Origin: Streptomyces sp. NBC_01016
Lineage (GTDB): Bacteria; Actinomycetota; Actinomycetes; Streptomycetales; Streptomycetaceae
DNA length: 64,000 bases
Assembly: GCF_026341035.1 (NCBI RefSeq)
Contig: NZ_JAPEOQ010000002.1
Coordinates: 3,906,001 to 3,970,000 of the forward strand
Reading direction: 5' to 3'
Positions 34,859-41,865 of this stretch are shown here, piece after piece. The position numbers were made by a program, and so were the translations under genes. The notes under the pieces were generated by a model. That model was given only the letters and a program-made list of their open reading frames with translations. It did no database searches and had not been told where the DNA came from. How positions within the stretch are numbered: position 1 is the first letter of the stretch; each line of letters begins with the position of its first letter.

Positions 34859-34973
34859 GGGGCTCTGCCCCGGACCCCGCTGCTCAATCGCCGCAGGGGC
34901 TTGAAATGGGCACCCGCCGCCGAAGCTCGAAGTTTCGAACCCGCCGCAGGGGCTTGATTTGCGCACCCGCCGC
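34859..34973. repeat. intergenic repeats between the two DUF917 genes
   Basis: A small hairpin GGGGC-TCT-GCCCC (34859-34871) precedes two 30-bp direct repeats at 34891-34920 and 34944-34973 that match at 27 of 30 positions. The phrase GGGGCTCTGCCCCGGACCCC is a dispersed repeat type I recall from Streptomyces intergenic DNA. Confidence 0.6.
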
Positions 34974-35005
34974 TGGGGCGCGATGTCAGGCTCCGGGGCG
35001 CAGGC

Positions 35006-36109
35006 TCAAGACAGCTCCAGTGTCTCCTCCACCGGACGGAATTCGTACGGGAGGCCGAAGCAGGAGGGGCCGAAGACGGACAGGGCCTCCGGGGTGCGCA
35101 TGATGGCCGGTGCGGCGATGCCGATCACCGTGACCCGCTGGCCGTAGCGGAGCGCCTCCGTGGTGATGGGTTCGCCCGTGTCCGCCTCCAGGACGCACAC
35201 CAGGTCGGGGACCACGCAGATCGGCTCGCCGTCGCGGAGCGCCGCCAAGTGCTCGTTCTGGAACCGGAGTTCGAGATCCGAGTCGCCCTCGAACGCCGCG
35301 AACGTGGCGCGGCCCCGCGCGAAGCCGCCCTCGGTGCGGCGCTCCACATCGGTCACCTTGCCGTGGAACAGCACCCGCAGGTGACCGTAGATCGTGCCGC
35401 CCACCGCTTCGCCGAGCGCCTCCACCGGGTCCCGGTGTGCCTCGCGCGCCTCACGGACCGCCCGGCCGAGGGACAGTGCGAGGGTCAGTGTGCGCGGCAC
35501 CGCGGTGCGCTTGAGCTGCTCCCCGGTCATCGAGTACTCGGCTATCGAGGCGCCGCCACCGAGCCCGACCGTGACGCGGCGGGCCAGGTCCTCCAGGCGC
35601 TTGGTGTCCTTGCCGGTGTCGAACACGCAGGTCTCGCCGTGTTCGCCGGCCATCGCGAGCGGCGAGGCCGGGATCCCGTAGACGTGGAAGGTCTCCATCT
35701 GGAGTTCGGGGAAGGCGCGCCCCATGCCGTCCGCGTCGACGACAGGGAGGCCCGTGCGGGCCGCGACGATCAGCGGGATCAGCGAGTTGCTGCCGCCGCA
35801 CTCGATGGGCATCGTCGCGTCGGCCTTGCGTCCCGTGAACGTCTCCAGGGCGCGCAGCGCGGCCACCGGCTCGTCTGCACCGGGCAGCTTCTCGACCATC
35901 ACGGTGGGCGCGCCCATGTTCGCGACCGGGATGACGAACGCGTCGTCGGCGACCTCGTCGGGGTCGAGGACGGTCACCGGGCCGTACTCGCGCATCGCCT
36001 CGCGGACGAGGAGGCGGCCGATGGTCGGGTCGCCGCCGCCTCCGGTGCCGAGGATCGCGGCGCCGCGCGCCAGGTCGTCCAGCTGCTCGAGGCCCAGGGT
36101 CCAGCTCAT
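35006..36109 (-). CDS. DUF917 family protein (second paralogue)
   Basis: The 367-residue protein begins MSWTLGLEQLDDLARGAAILGTGGGGDPTIGRLLV and contains IECGGSNSLIPLIVAARTGLPVVDADGMGRAFPE and VPDLVCVLEADTGEPI, all aligned with its neighbour at 33731-34798. It starts 37 nt after the hydantoinase/oxoprolinase gene. Two DUF917 copies in one operon suggest a heteromeric enzyme or two related steps; this is inference. By association with HyuA-like proteins and an NCS1 permease, the substrate may be a hydantoin, pyrimidine or other cyclic amide. Confidence 0.85.
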   Translation of the reverse strand: MSWTLGLEQLDDLARGAAILGTGGGGDPTIGRLLVREAMREYGPVTVLDPDEVADDAFVIPVANMGAPTVMVEKLPGADEPVAALRALETFTGRKADATMPIECGGSNSLIPLIVAARTGLPVVDADGMGRAFPELQMETFHVYGIPASPLAMAGEHGETCVFDTGKDTKRLEDLARRVTVGLGGGASIAEYSMTGEQLKRTAVPRTLTLALSLGRAVREAREAHRDPVEALGEAVGGTIYGHLRVLFHGKVTDVERRTEGGFARGRATFAAFEGDSDLELRFQNEHLAALRDGEPICVVPDLVCVLEADTGEPITTEALRYGQRVTVIGIAAPAIMRTPEALSVFGPSCFGLPYEFRPVEETLELS

Positions 36110-36146
36110 GTGCTCGTTCTCTCCTTACGTGGGTGGGGCGCGGGGC

Positions 36147-37700
36147 TCAGTCGACCTGTTGCAGGTCGCCCACGGCCTTGCAGCGGATGCGGGTGGCGTT
36201 GCCCGGCAGGTAGGGGACGGGGACCTCGTCGAACTCGACGATGCGGACCCCGGACGGGTTCGCGCCCGCGGCGACGGCCCGGTCGACCGCCTCCTGCCGG
36301 GCCTCGTCGAGCACGGTCTCGCGGCGCCCCGCGTCGATCGCGTAGACCCGGTCGACCTCGCCGCCGACCTGCGCGATGGCCGCGCCGATCGCGTTCGCGA
36401 CCGCGAAGTGGTCGGGCCGGTGGACCGTTCCGGAGCCCGGCAGGGTGTCAGGGAGGAGGACCGAACCGCCGCCCACCGCGACCACCGGCAGAGGCTCGGG
36501 CGAGGTCCGCATCGACTCCACCGCGCGGGCGATGTCGGCGGCGATCGTGTCGAGCGCCTCCTTCACCAGGCGCGCGTCGAGATGGGCGACGGCCGAGCGG
36601 TCACCGATGTCGGTGAGCCCCGCCGCGACCGCGACATCGGTGGCGGTCAGCGTGGAGCCGCCGAACACGAGGGCCTCGTCGGTGAGCCGGTAGCCGACCG
36701 AACGCGGGCCGACCGTGACCCGGCCGCCGTCCTCGACGACCAGCGAACCGCCGCCGATGCCGATGCTGTGCACATCCGGCATACGGAAGTTGGTGCGCAC
36801 CCCCGCCACGTCCACGGCCGTCCCCGCCTCGCGCGGGAAACCCTGCGCCAGGACGCCGACGTCGCTGGTGGTGCCGCCGACGTCGACGACCGCGCAGGTG
36901 TCGAGACCGGACAGCACCGCGGCGCCGCGCATCGAGTTCGTCGGGCCCGAGGCGAAGGTGGCGACCGGGTAGCGGCGCGCGTACTCCAGGTCCATCAGCG
37001 TGCCGTCGTTCTGGCTCAGATACAGCGGCGCGGTGATGCCGAATCCGGCGACCGCCCCGGCAAGACCGTCGACGATCCCGGCGGCCAGCTCACGCAGCGC
37101 CGCGTTCACCGCCGTCGCGTTCTCCCGCTCCAGGAGGCCGATGCGGCCGATCTCGTGGGACAGCGAGAGCGCCACGTCCGGGCCCAGCTCGGCGCGCAGG
37201 ATCTCCGCCGCGCGCACCTCGAACTCGTCGCTGACCGGCGAGAACACCGAGGAGATCGCCACCGACCTGATGCCGTGGGCGGCCATGTCGGCGGCGTGCC
37301 GGCGCAGCTCGTCCTCGTCCAGGTCGGCGATCTTCCGCCCGTCGAACTCGTGCCCGCCGTGCGCCAGGTACGGCCGTCCGGCGACGGCCCGCGTCAGGCG
37401 CTCCGGCCAGTCCACGAACGGGGGCAGCGCGGACGTCGCGGGCAGGCCGAGGCGGAGCGCCGCCGTCGGGGCGAGGCCGCGGGCCTCGACGAGCGCGTTG
37501 AGGAAGTGGGTGGTGCCGATCATCACGGCGCCGACCGCCGCCGGGTCGAAGGCGTGCTGCGCGCGCAGCGCCTCGAGCGCGGACACGATGCCGGACGTGA
37601 CGTCCTGGCTGGTCGCGGCCTTGGTGGTGGCGAGCACCCGCGATCCTTCGAGCAGGACGGCGTCGGTGTTGGTGCCGCCGACATCGATTCCGATACGCAC
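36147..37700 (-). CDS. hydantoinase/oxoprolinase family protein (HyuA-like, short form)
   Basis: The 517-residue protein starts MRIGIDVGGTNTDAVLLEG, the N-terminal ATPase-like motif of the hydantoinase/oxoprolinase family. The second half carries VDVGGTTSDVGVL and the GIGGGSLV block. Full HyuA subunits are nearer 680-700 residues; this is the shorter form usually found with DUF917. The family performs ATP-dependent opening of cyclic amides. GTG at 37700 has AAGGAG upstream. It lies 12 nt after the NCS1 permease gene and before two DUF917 genes. Confidence 0.9.
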   Translation of the reverse strand: MRIGIDVGGTNTDAVLLEGSRVLATTKAATSQDVTSGIVSALEALRAQHAFDPAAVGAVMIGTTHFLNALVEARGLAPTAALRLGLPATSALPPFVDWPERLTRAVAGRPYLAHGGHEFDGRKIADLDEDELRRHAADMAAHGIRSVAISSVFSPVSDEFEVRAAEILRAELGPDVALSLSHEIGRIGLLERENATAVNAALRELAAGIVDGLAGAVAGFGITAPLYLSQNDGTLMDLEYARRYPVATFASGPTNSMRGAAVLSGLDTCAVVDVGGTTSDVGVLAQGFPREAGTAVDVAGVRTNFRMPDVHSIGIGGGSLVVEDGGRVTVGPRSVGYRLTDEALVFGGSTLTATDVAVAAGLTDIGDRSAVAHLDARLVKEALDTIAADIARAVESMRTSPEPLPVVAVGGGSVLLPDTLPGSGTVHRPDHFAVANAIGAAIAQVGGEVDRVYAIDAGRRETVLDEARQEAVDRAVAAGANPSGVRIVEFDEVPVPYLPGNATRIRCKAVGDLQQVD

Positions 37701-37712
37701 GGAACTCTCTCC

Positions 37713-39125
37713 TTAGCGGGAGGCGCCGCTGGAGGCGGCGGGGACGTGAGGGGCGGGGGAGTCGGGGGAGTCGCCGCTCGCGACGCCCGGGGTCTCATCG
37801 GACACCGGAGCACCGGCTCCCATGTCGCGGGACACACCGACGCCGCGCACGAGGCCGAGCCGGCCCAGCACGATGTAGGCGACGAACGCGAAGACGACCG
37901 AGTTGATGCTGGGCAGGCCCCAGTCGAGGAATTCACCGACGCAGAAGGCGAGCACCCACACGACGAGCGTCGCCGGGACCCAGGTCGGCGCGGTCGCGGG
38001 CAGCGTGCCCGAGGACCGCGAGGCCTCCAGGTCGCCGCGCCACCGCTTGACCACGAAGTACTCGGCGATCATCACAGCGGCGATGGGCGGGAAGGCGACG
38101 CCGAGCAGCGTCAGGAAGTCGGCGAACCGGTCGAGGATGCCGGCCGCCGCGAGCAGGCTGCCGATGACACCGAGCAGGACGGTGACGGTGGCGCGGTTGA
38201 CCTTGCGGCCGAAGACCGACTCGATGAAGTTCACGACGCCGAGGCCGGAGCTGTACAGATTCCAGTCGTTGATCTTCAGCGCGCCCATGATGACGACGAG
38301 CGTGCCGACCCAGCCCACCGAGGACACGGCGATCGCGGTCACGTCGGCGGACCGGGTGGCGTGCGCGAGGAGCACTCCGGCGAGCCCGACCACGTACTCA
38401 CCGAGCGAGATGCCCACCACGGTCTGCTTGACGACATCGGCGGTGGACCGGTTGAAGCGGGTCATGTCCGGCGTGATGATCGCGCCCGCGATCGCGCCGC
38501 CCGCCACGAGCGTCGTGCCCTGGACGAGGGAGAGCTGCGGCCCCGGCGGTGCGGAGGCGACGAGGTGCCCGATGTCGAAGCGGGCCAGCTCGTGCACCGT
38601 GGACCAGCCCACGAGCAGCAGGAACGCGGGCACGGTGACGTACGCGGCCCAGTTCATGGAGCCGAAGCCCCACAGCACGACGGCCGTCACACCGAGCCCG
38701 AACAGGACCGACCACACGGGCGCGGGGAACACCCCGACGAGCCCGGCGAGCGCGTCGGCCGATATCGCCGACTGGATGCCGAACCAGCCGATGAGGCTCA
38801 GCGCGATCGCGAGCCCGATCAGCGAGGACCCGACGCGCCCGAACCCGGTCCAGCGTGCGAGCACGGACGTCGGAAGCCCCTCCCGTACGCCGATGATCCC
38901 CACGAAGATCGAGAGCACCTCGACGATCACCGAGCCGAGGGTGAGCGCCCAGAACGCCGTCCAGAAGTCCATCCCGAAGCCCAGCGTCGCGCCGAGCACG
39001 AACTGGCTGAGCCCGGAGATCTGCCCGAACCGCTGCAGGGCTACGGACCACCAGCTGTATCGGGCGGTGGTGGGCACTCTGGTCAGGGCGTGGTCGTCCA
39101 CCCCGACGGCGCGTGCGGCGGCCAT
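37713..39125 (-). CDS. NCS1 cytosine-type permease
   Basis: The 470-residue membrane protein has about twelve hydrophobic segments and CodB/NCS1 features: WWSVALQRFGQISGLSQF near the start, TLGFGMDFWTAFWAL, ISADALAG, and MTRFNRSTADVV in the middle. NCS1 carriers bring in cytosine, allantoin, hydantoins and related bases. It is the first gene of a five-gene operon ending in a PucR regulator, which supports a nitrogen-heterocycle substrate. The C-terminal tail is long and rich in Ser, Pro and Asp. A GTGCA-GAG-TGCAC dyad lies about 90 nt upstream of the start. Confidence 0.9.
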   Translation of the reverse strand: MAAARAVGVDDHALTRVPTTARYSWWSVALQRFGQISGLSQFVLGATLGFGMDFWTAFWALTLGSVIVEVLSIFVGIIGVREGLPTSVLARWTGFGRVGSSLIGLAIALSLIGWFGIQSAISADALAGLVGVFPAPVWSVLFGLGVTAVVLWGFGSMNWAAYVTVPAFLLLVGWSTVHELARFDIGHLVASAPPGPQLSLVQGTTLVAGGAIAGAIITPDMTRFNRSTADVVKQTVVGISLGEYVVGLAGVLLAHATRSADVTAIAVSSVGWVGTLVVIMGALKINDWNLYSSGLGVVNFIESVFGRKVNRATVTVLLGVIGSLLAAAGILDRFADFLTLLGVAFPPIAAVMIAEYFVVKRWRGDLEASRSSGTLPATAPTWVPATLVVWVLAFCVGEFLDWGLPSINSVVFAFVAYIVLGRLGLVRGVGVSRDMGAGAPVSDETPGVASGDSPDSPAPHVPAASSGASR

Positions 39126-39215
39126 CGAACCTCCAAGCGACTGCGGTTGCCCGCACGCTACGGCGGCCGCCGGAGGGGTGGGGTGGGCGCAGTGCCCGGT
39201 GGGACGGAGGTGGCT

Positions 39216-39228
39216 GTGCAGAGTGCAC
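39216..39228. promoter_or_regulatory. dyad GTGCA-N3-TGCAC upstream of the NCS1 operon
   Basis: A perfect 5-bp-arm dyad, GTGCAGAGTGCAC, lies 91-103 nt upstream of the permease start, within the gap before the next gene. It is a possible operator for the PucR protein, but short dyads arise often. Confidence 0.3.
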
Positions 39229-39239
39229 GGGGAGCAGGG

Positions 39240-39770
39240 TCAGGGGCGGCGCCCCGTGAAGCCCACGATGCGGTCCATCAGCGGTGCGTCGGTGGGTGTC
39301 TCGACCGGCGGTCCCCACAGCTCCGGCAGTGGCGCCGCCGTCACGAAGCCGCTGACGTGGTCGTGGCAGGCGCGCAGGGTCTCCTCGGGCAGGTCGAAGG
39401 GCTGTCCTGTGGCCTTGGCGAGGTCCCAGCCGTGCACCACCATCTCGGTGAGCGCCACCTTCCCCCACGTCTCGTTCGGCAGCGTGAACCCCGGCCCGTC
39501 CGAATCGCCCTGCCAGGCCTCGGGGTCGTCCCAGGCGTCGCCGAGCGCCCGCACGCTCTTCGCCGTGCTCTCCCGCCGGTCGCCCGGCTCCTCGGGCAGG
39601 GGCGTTTCCTTGCGGGCGAAGCCGGTGAAGGCCCGTGCCGCCTCGTCGACGTGGGCGATGAGCTCGCGCACGGAGTACTCGGAGCAGGGGGTGGGCAGGG
39701 TCAGCTGATCGTCGCTCACGCCGGTCAGTACATCGGTCATCCGGCCGCAGGCCGGCTTCAGGTCGATCAC
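39240..39770 (-). CDS. TIGR03086-type mycothiol-dependent maleylpyruvate isomerase-like protein
   Basis: The 176-residue protein has the TIGR03086/MDMPI N-domain pattern: LTLPTPCSEYSVRELIAHV with the first His ligand, then ALTEMVVHGWDLAKATG with the second. The family coordinates a metal with His residues and is thought to use mycothiol. It stands alone, pointing away from the methyltransferase gene. No specific substrate can be assigned. Confidence 0.85.
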   Translation of the reverse strand: MIDLKPACGRMTDVLTGVSDDQLTLPTPCSEYSVRELIAHVDEAARAFTGFARKETPLPEEPGDRRESTAKSVRALGDAWDDPEAWQGDSDGPGFTLPNETWGKVALTEMVVHGWDLAKATGQPFDLPEETLRACHDHVSGFVTAAPLPELWGPPVETPTDAPLMDRIVGFTGRRP

Positions 39771-39874
39771 GGTAAGTCCTCCTCGGGTGGCATGCCGTGG
39801 TGATACTGGTGCAGACCGCTCCCAGGCCCCGAACTCATCGGTGCGCCCGGCGTGTTGTGTGTGAAGCTGAGGAC

Positions 39875-40684
39875 ATGGATCACACGCATGGCGAACTCCG
39901 CGACAGGCTGCAGACCGACCGCCCGCACTCCGCCCGGGTGTGGAACTACCTTCTGGGCGGCAAGGACAATTACCCCGTCGACAGCGAGGTGGGCGAGGCC
40001 ATCCTCGCCACGTTCCCCGAGTTCGCCACCGTCGCGCGGCTCCAGCGGCAGTTCCTCGTGCGCGCGGTGCGGTACCTGGCGGGCGAGGCGGGCATCCGGC
40101 AGTTCCTCGACGTCGGCACCGGCCTCCCCACGGCCGACAACACGCACGAGGTGGCCCAGCGCATCGCCCCGGACAGCCGGATCGTGTACGTGGACAACGA
40201 CCCGCTGGTCCTGACCCACGCGCGGGCCCTTCTCACCAGCACCCCCGAGGGGGCCTGCGCCTATCTGGACGCCGATGTGCGGGACCCGGAGCGGATCCTT
40301 GCCCAGGCGCGCGAGACCCTGGACTTCGACCGGCCGATCGGGCTGACCCTGCTCAGCATCATGGGGCAGCTGTCCGACGAGGACCGCCCCGCGGAGGTGG
40401 TGACCACGCTGCTGGACGCGCTGCCGCCCGGCAGTTACCTGGCCCTGACCGACGGCACGAACAACAATGACGCGCTGAACACGGCGGTCGCCGGCTACAA
40501 CCAGCAGTCGGTGCACACCTATCACCTGCGGTCACCGGAGCGGATCGCCGCGTTCTTCGACGGCCTCGACCTCGTCGAACCGGGAGTCGTCAACACGTCG
40601 GCCTGGCGCCCGGAGCCCGACGCCCAGCGGCCCGAGGCGTCGGCGGTCGAGGCGGCGGTGTGCGGGGTCGGGCGCAAGGCGTGA
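39875..40684 (+). CDS. SAM-dependent methyltransferase, DUF574 type
   Basis: The 269-residue protein begins MDHTHGELRDRLQTDRPHSARVWNYLLGGKDNYPVDSE, the signature of the large Streptomyces DUF574 methyltransferase family. A SAM-binding loop follows at FLDVGTGLPT, with acidic residues in VYVDNDPLVLTHAR. The family is present in many copies in Streptomyces genomes and its substrates are unknown. I chose ATG 39875 because the family motif starts there; upstream codons have no family match. It is divergent from the TIGR03086 gene. Confidence 0.85.
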   Translation: MDHTHGELRDRLQTDRPHSARVWNYLLGGKDNYPVDSEVGEAILATFPEFATVARLQRQFLVRAVRYLAGEAGIRQFLDVGTGLPTADNTHEVAQRIAPDSRIVYVDNDPLVLTHARALLTSTPEGACAYLDADVRDPERILAQARETLDFDRPIGLTLLSIMGQLSDEDRPAEVVTTLLDALPPGSYLALTDGTNNNDALNTAVAGYNQQSVHTYHLRSPERIAAFFDGLDLVEPGVVNTSAWRPEPDAQRPEASAVEAAVCGVGRKA

Positions 40685-40705
40685 GGACGCCGTGGAGGCG
40701 GGGCG

Positions 40706-40990
40706 CTACTTGCGCTCCACCTCCACGAAGGCCAGCGGTTCCTGGCCCGCGTTGACGACCTCGTGCTCGCTGCCCGCCGAACGCGCGTAGGAGCGGCCCG
40801 AGAACAGCTCGTTGCGCGTGACCGTGCCGTCCGGGGTGATGACATCGGTGTGGCCGTCCGTCACCGGGACCACGACGTAGTCGTACTCGTGCACGTGGCG
40901 GCCGGTGCTCTGCCCCGGCTCGAAGTCCCAGCGGGTGACCCGCGTGCGCTCGTCCTCGTGCTGCACGGTGGCGCGGGCGGTGGTGCTCAT
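40706..40990 (-). CDS. small cupin-domain protein
   Basis: This 94-residue protein is a single cupin barrel: GRHVHEYDYVVVPVTDG carries the His-x-His metal motif of cupin motif 1, and GSEHEVVNAG is motif 2. Such mini-cupins bind metal and may be dioxygenases, isomerases or stress proteins. The ATG at 40990 (MSTTARATV) has AGAG 8 nt upstream; longer reading frames upstream run into the MITE-like element and are not used. No functional partner is adjacent. Confidence 0.8.
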   Translation of the reverse strand: MSTTARATVQHEDERTRVTRWDFEPGQSTGRHVHEYDYVVVPVTDGHTDVITPDGTVTRNELFSGRSYARSAGSEHEVVNAGQEPLAFVEVERK

Positions 40991-41052
40991 GTTCACGGCT
41001 CTTTCGTCGGGGTGGAACGGTGGCGACGGGGGATCGCCGCAGGTGGCAGGCC

Positions 41053-41239
41053 AGGGCCCTTCTGACGGATCTTGCTGGAGTCGCGGGGTCTGGCACGCAC
41101 ATCTGCGGCGTTGTCGTCGGTTGCCAACGCTCCGCGTTGACGCCCTCCTCCGCCTTGCAGCTGCACGCACCAGACCCTGTTTGTCGGCGCCGGACATTCA
41201 CGGCCGCCCGCATCCAGCCTGATCCGTCAGAAGGACCCT
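41053..41239. mobile_element. 187-bp MITE-like element with 26-bp terminal inverted repeats
   Basis: The ends are inverted copies of each other: 41053-41078 and 41214-41239 match at 23 of 26 positions, sharing CCTTCTGACGGATC. A second internal inverted pair lies at 41086-41105 and 41158-41177 (15 of 20), and more stems are visible between. There is no transposase gene and no clear target-site duplication. It sits between the VOC gene and the start of the cupin gene, where it may supply promoter or RNA structure. It could also be a structured RNA or an IS remnant. Confidence 0.55.
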
Positions 41240-41246
41240 AACCGGA

Positions 41247-41684
41247 TCAGACCGCGAAGAGCTGCTCGAGGTCGGCGAAGGCCTTGAACTCCAGGGCGTT
41301 GCCCGCCGGGTCGAGGAAGAACATCGTCCACTGCTCGCCCGGTTCGCCCTGGAAGCGCACATAGGGCTCGATCACGAAGTCCGTGCCGGCGGCGGTGAGG
41401 CGTTCGGCGAGGCGCCGGAACTCCGGCACCGGGAGCACCAGGCCGAAGTGCGGCACCGGCACCTCGTGCCCGTCGACCGGGTTGGTGCCCGCGACGGCCT
41501 CGTCCCCGCCGCGCGGTGTCCCGTCGCCGACCTGATGGGTGACCACTTGGTGGCCCCCGAAGTTCCAGTCGATCCACCGGGTGTCCGAGCGTCCCTCGGC
41601 GAAGCCGAGCACCTTGCCGTAGAAGTCGCGGGCGGCCGCGAGGTCGTCGACCGGGATGGCGAGATGGAAGGGTGCGAGCGGCAT
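41247..41684 (-). CDS. VOC (glyoxalase/bleomycin-resistance fold) family protein
   Basis: The 145-residue protein starts MPLAPFHLAIPVDDLAAARDFYGKVLGF, the typical first half of a glyoxalase-fold domain with the metal-binding His in PFHLAIPV. The second half has VPHFGLVLP and ends FFLDPAGNALEFKAF with the conserved Glu. AGGAG lies 6 nt before the ATG at 41684. The fold covers dioxygenases, isomerases and drug-binding proteins; there is no neighbour that would narrow this. Confidence 0.88.
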   Translation of the reverse strand: MPLAPFHLAIPVDDLAAARDFYGKVLGFAEGRSDTRWIDWNFGGHQVVTHQVGDGTPRGGDEAVAGTNPVDGHEVPVPHFGLVLPVPEFRRLAERLTAAGTDFVIEPYVRFQGEPGEQWTMFFLDPAGNALEFKAFADLEQLFAV

Positions 41685-41865
41685 CGGAAACTCCTTGTGC
41701 GGGAGGTGGGTCGGGGCCGAGTGATCCCTGTCCCGGTGGGCGGGCCGGTATGCGTGGGAGCGGTGCGCGGGGTGTTGACCATGGGGTGGGGCGAGCCTAT
41801 CTTCGCGTCCGGAGTCCCGTTCAGTGTCCGAAATCGCGAACAAATAGCCGCGCGAGGAGCACGAC

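Noticed and set aside
32202..34904. A 900-codon open frame on the + strand opposite PucR and DUF917
   Set aside because: The PucR and DUF917 frames contain recognisable motifs and ATGA coupling; this frame does not.
39181..39200. GGGC-GCAGT-GCCC as a second PucR site
   Set aside because: Four-base GC arms are too common in this DNA to support.
35724..39803. A 1359-codon open frame on the + strand
   Set aside because: It is antisense to the DUF917, HyuA and NCS1 genes, which have clear family motifs. Its composition is the Arg/Gly/Asp/Glu/Val-rich type produced by the reverse frame of GC-rich genes.
40991..41213. Upstream extensions of the cupin gene (to 41197 or 41213)
   Set aside because: They run into the inverted-repeat element and lack family similarity; ATG 40990 has a ribosome site and gives a normal mini-cupin.
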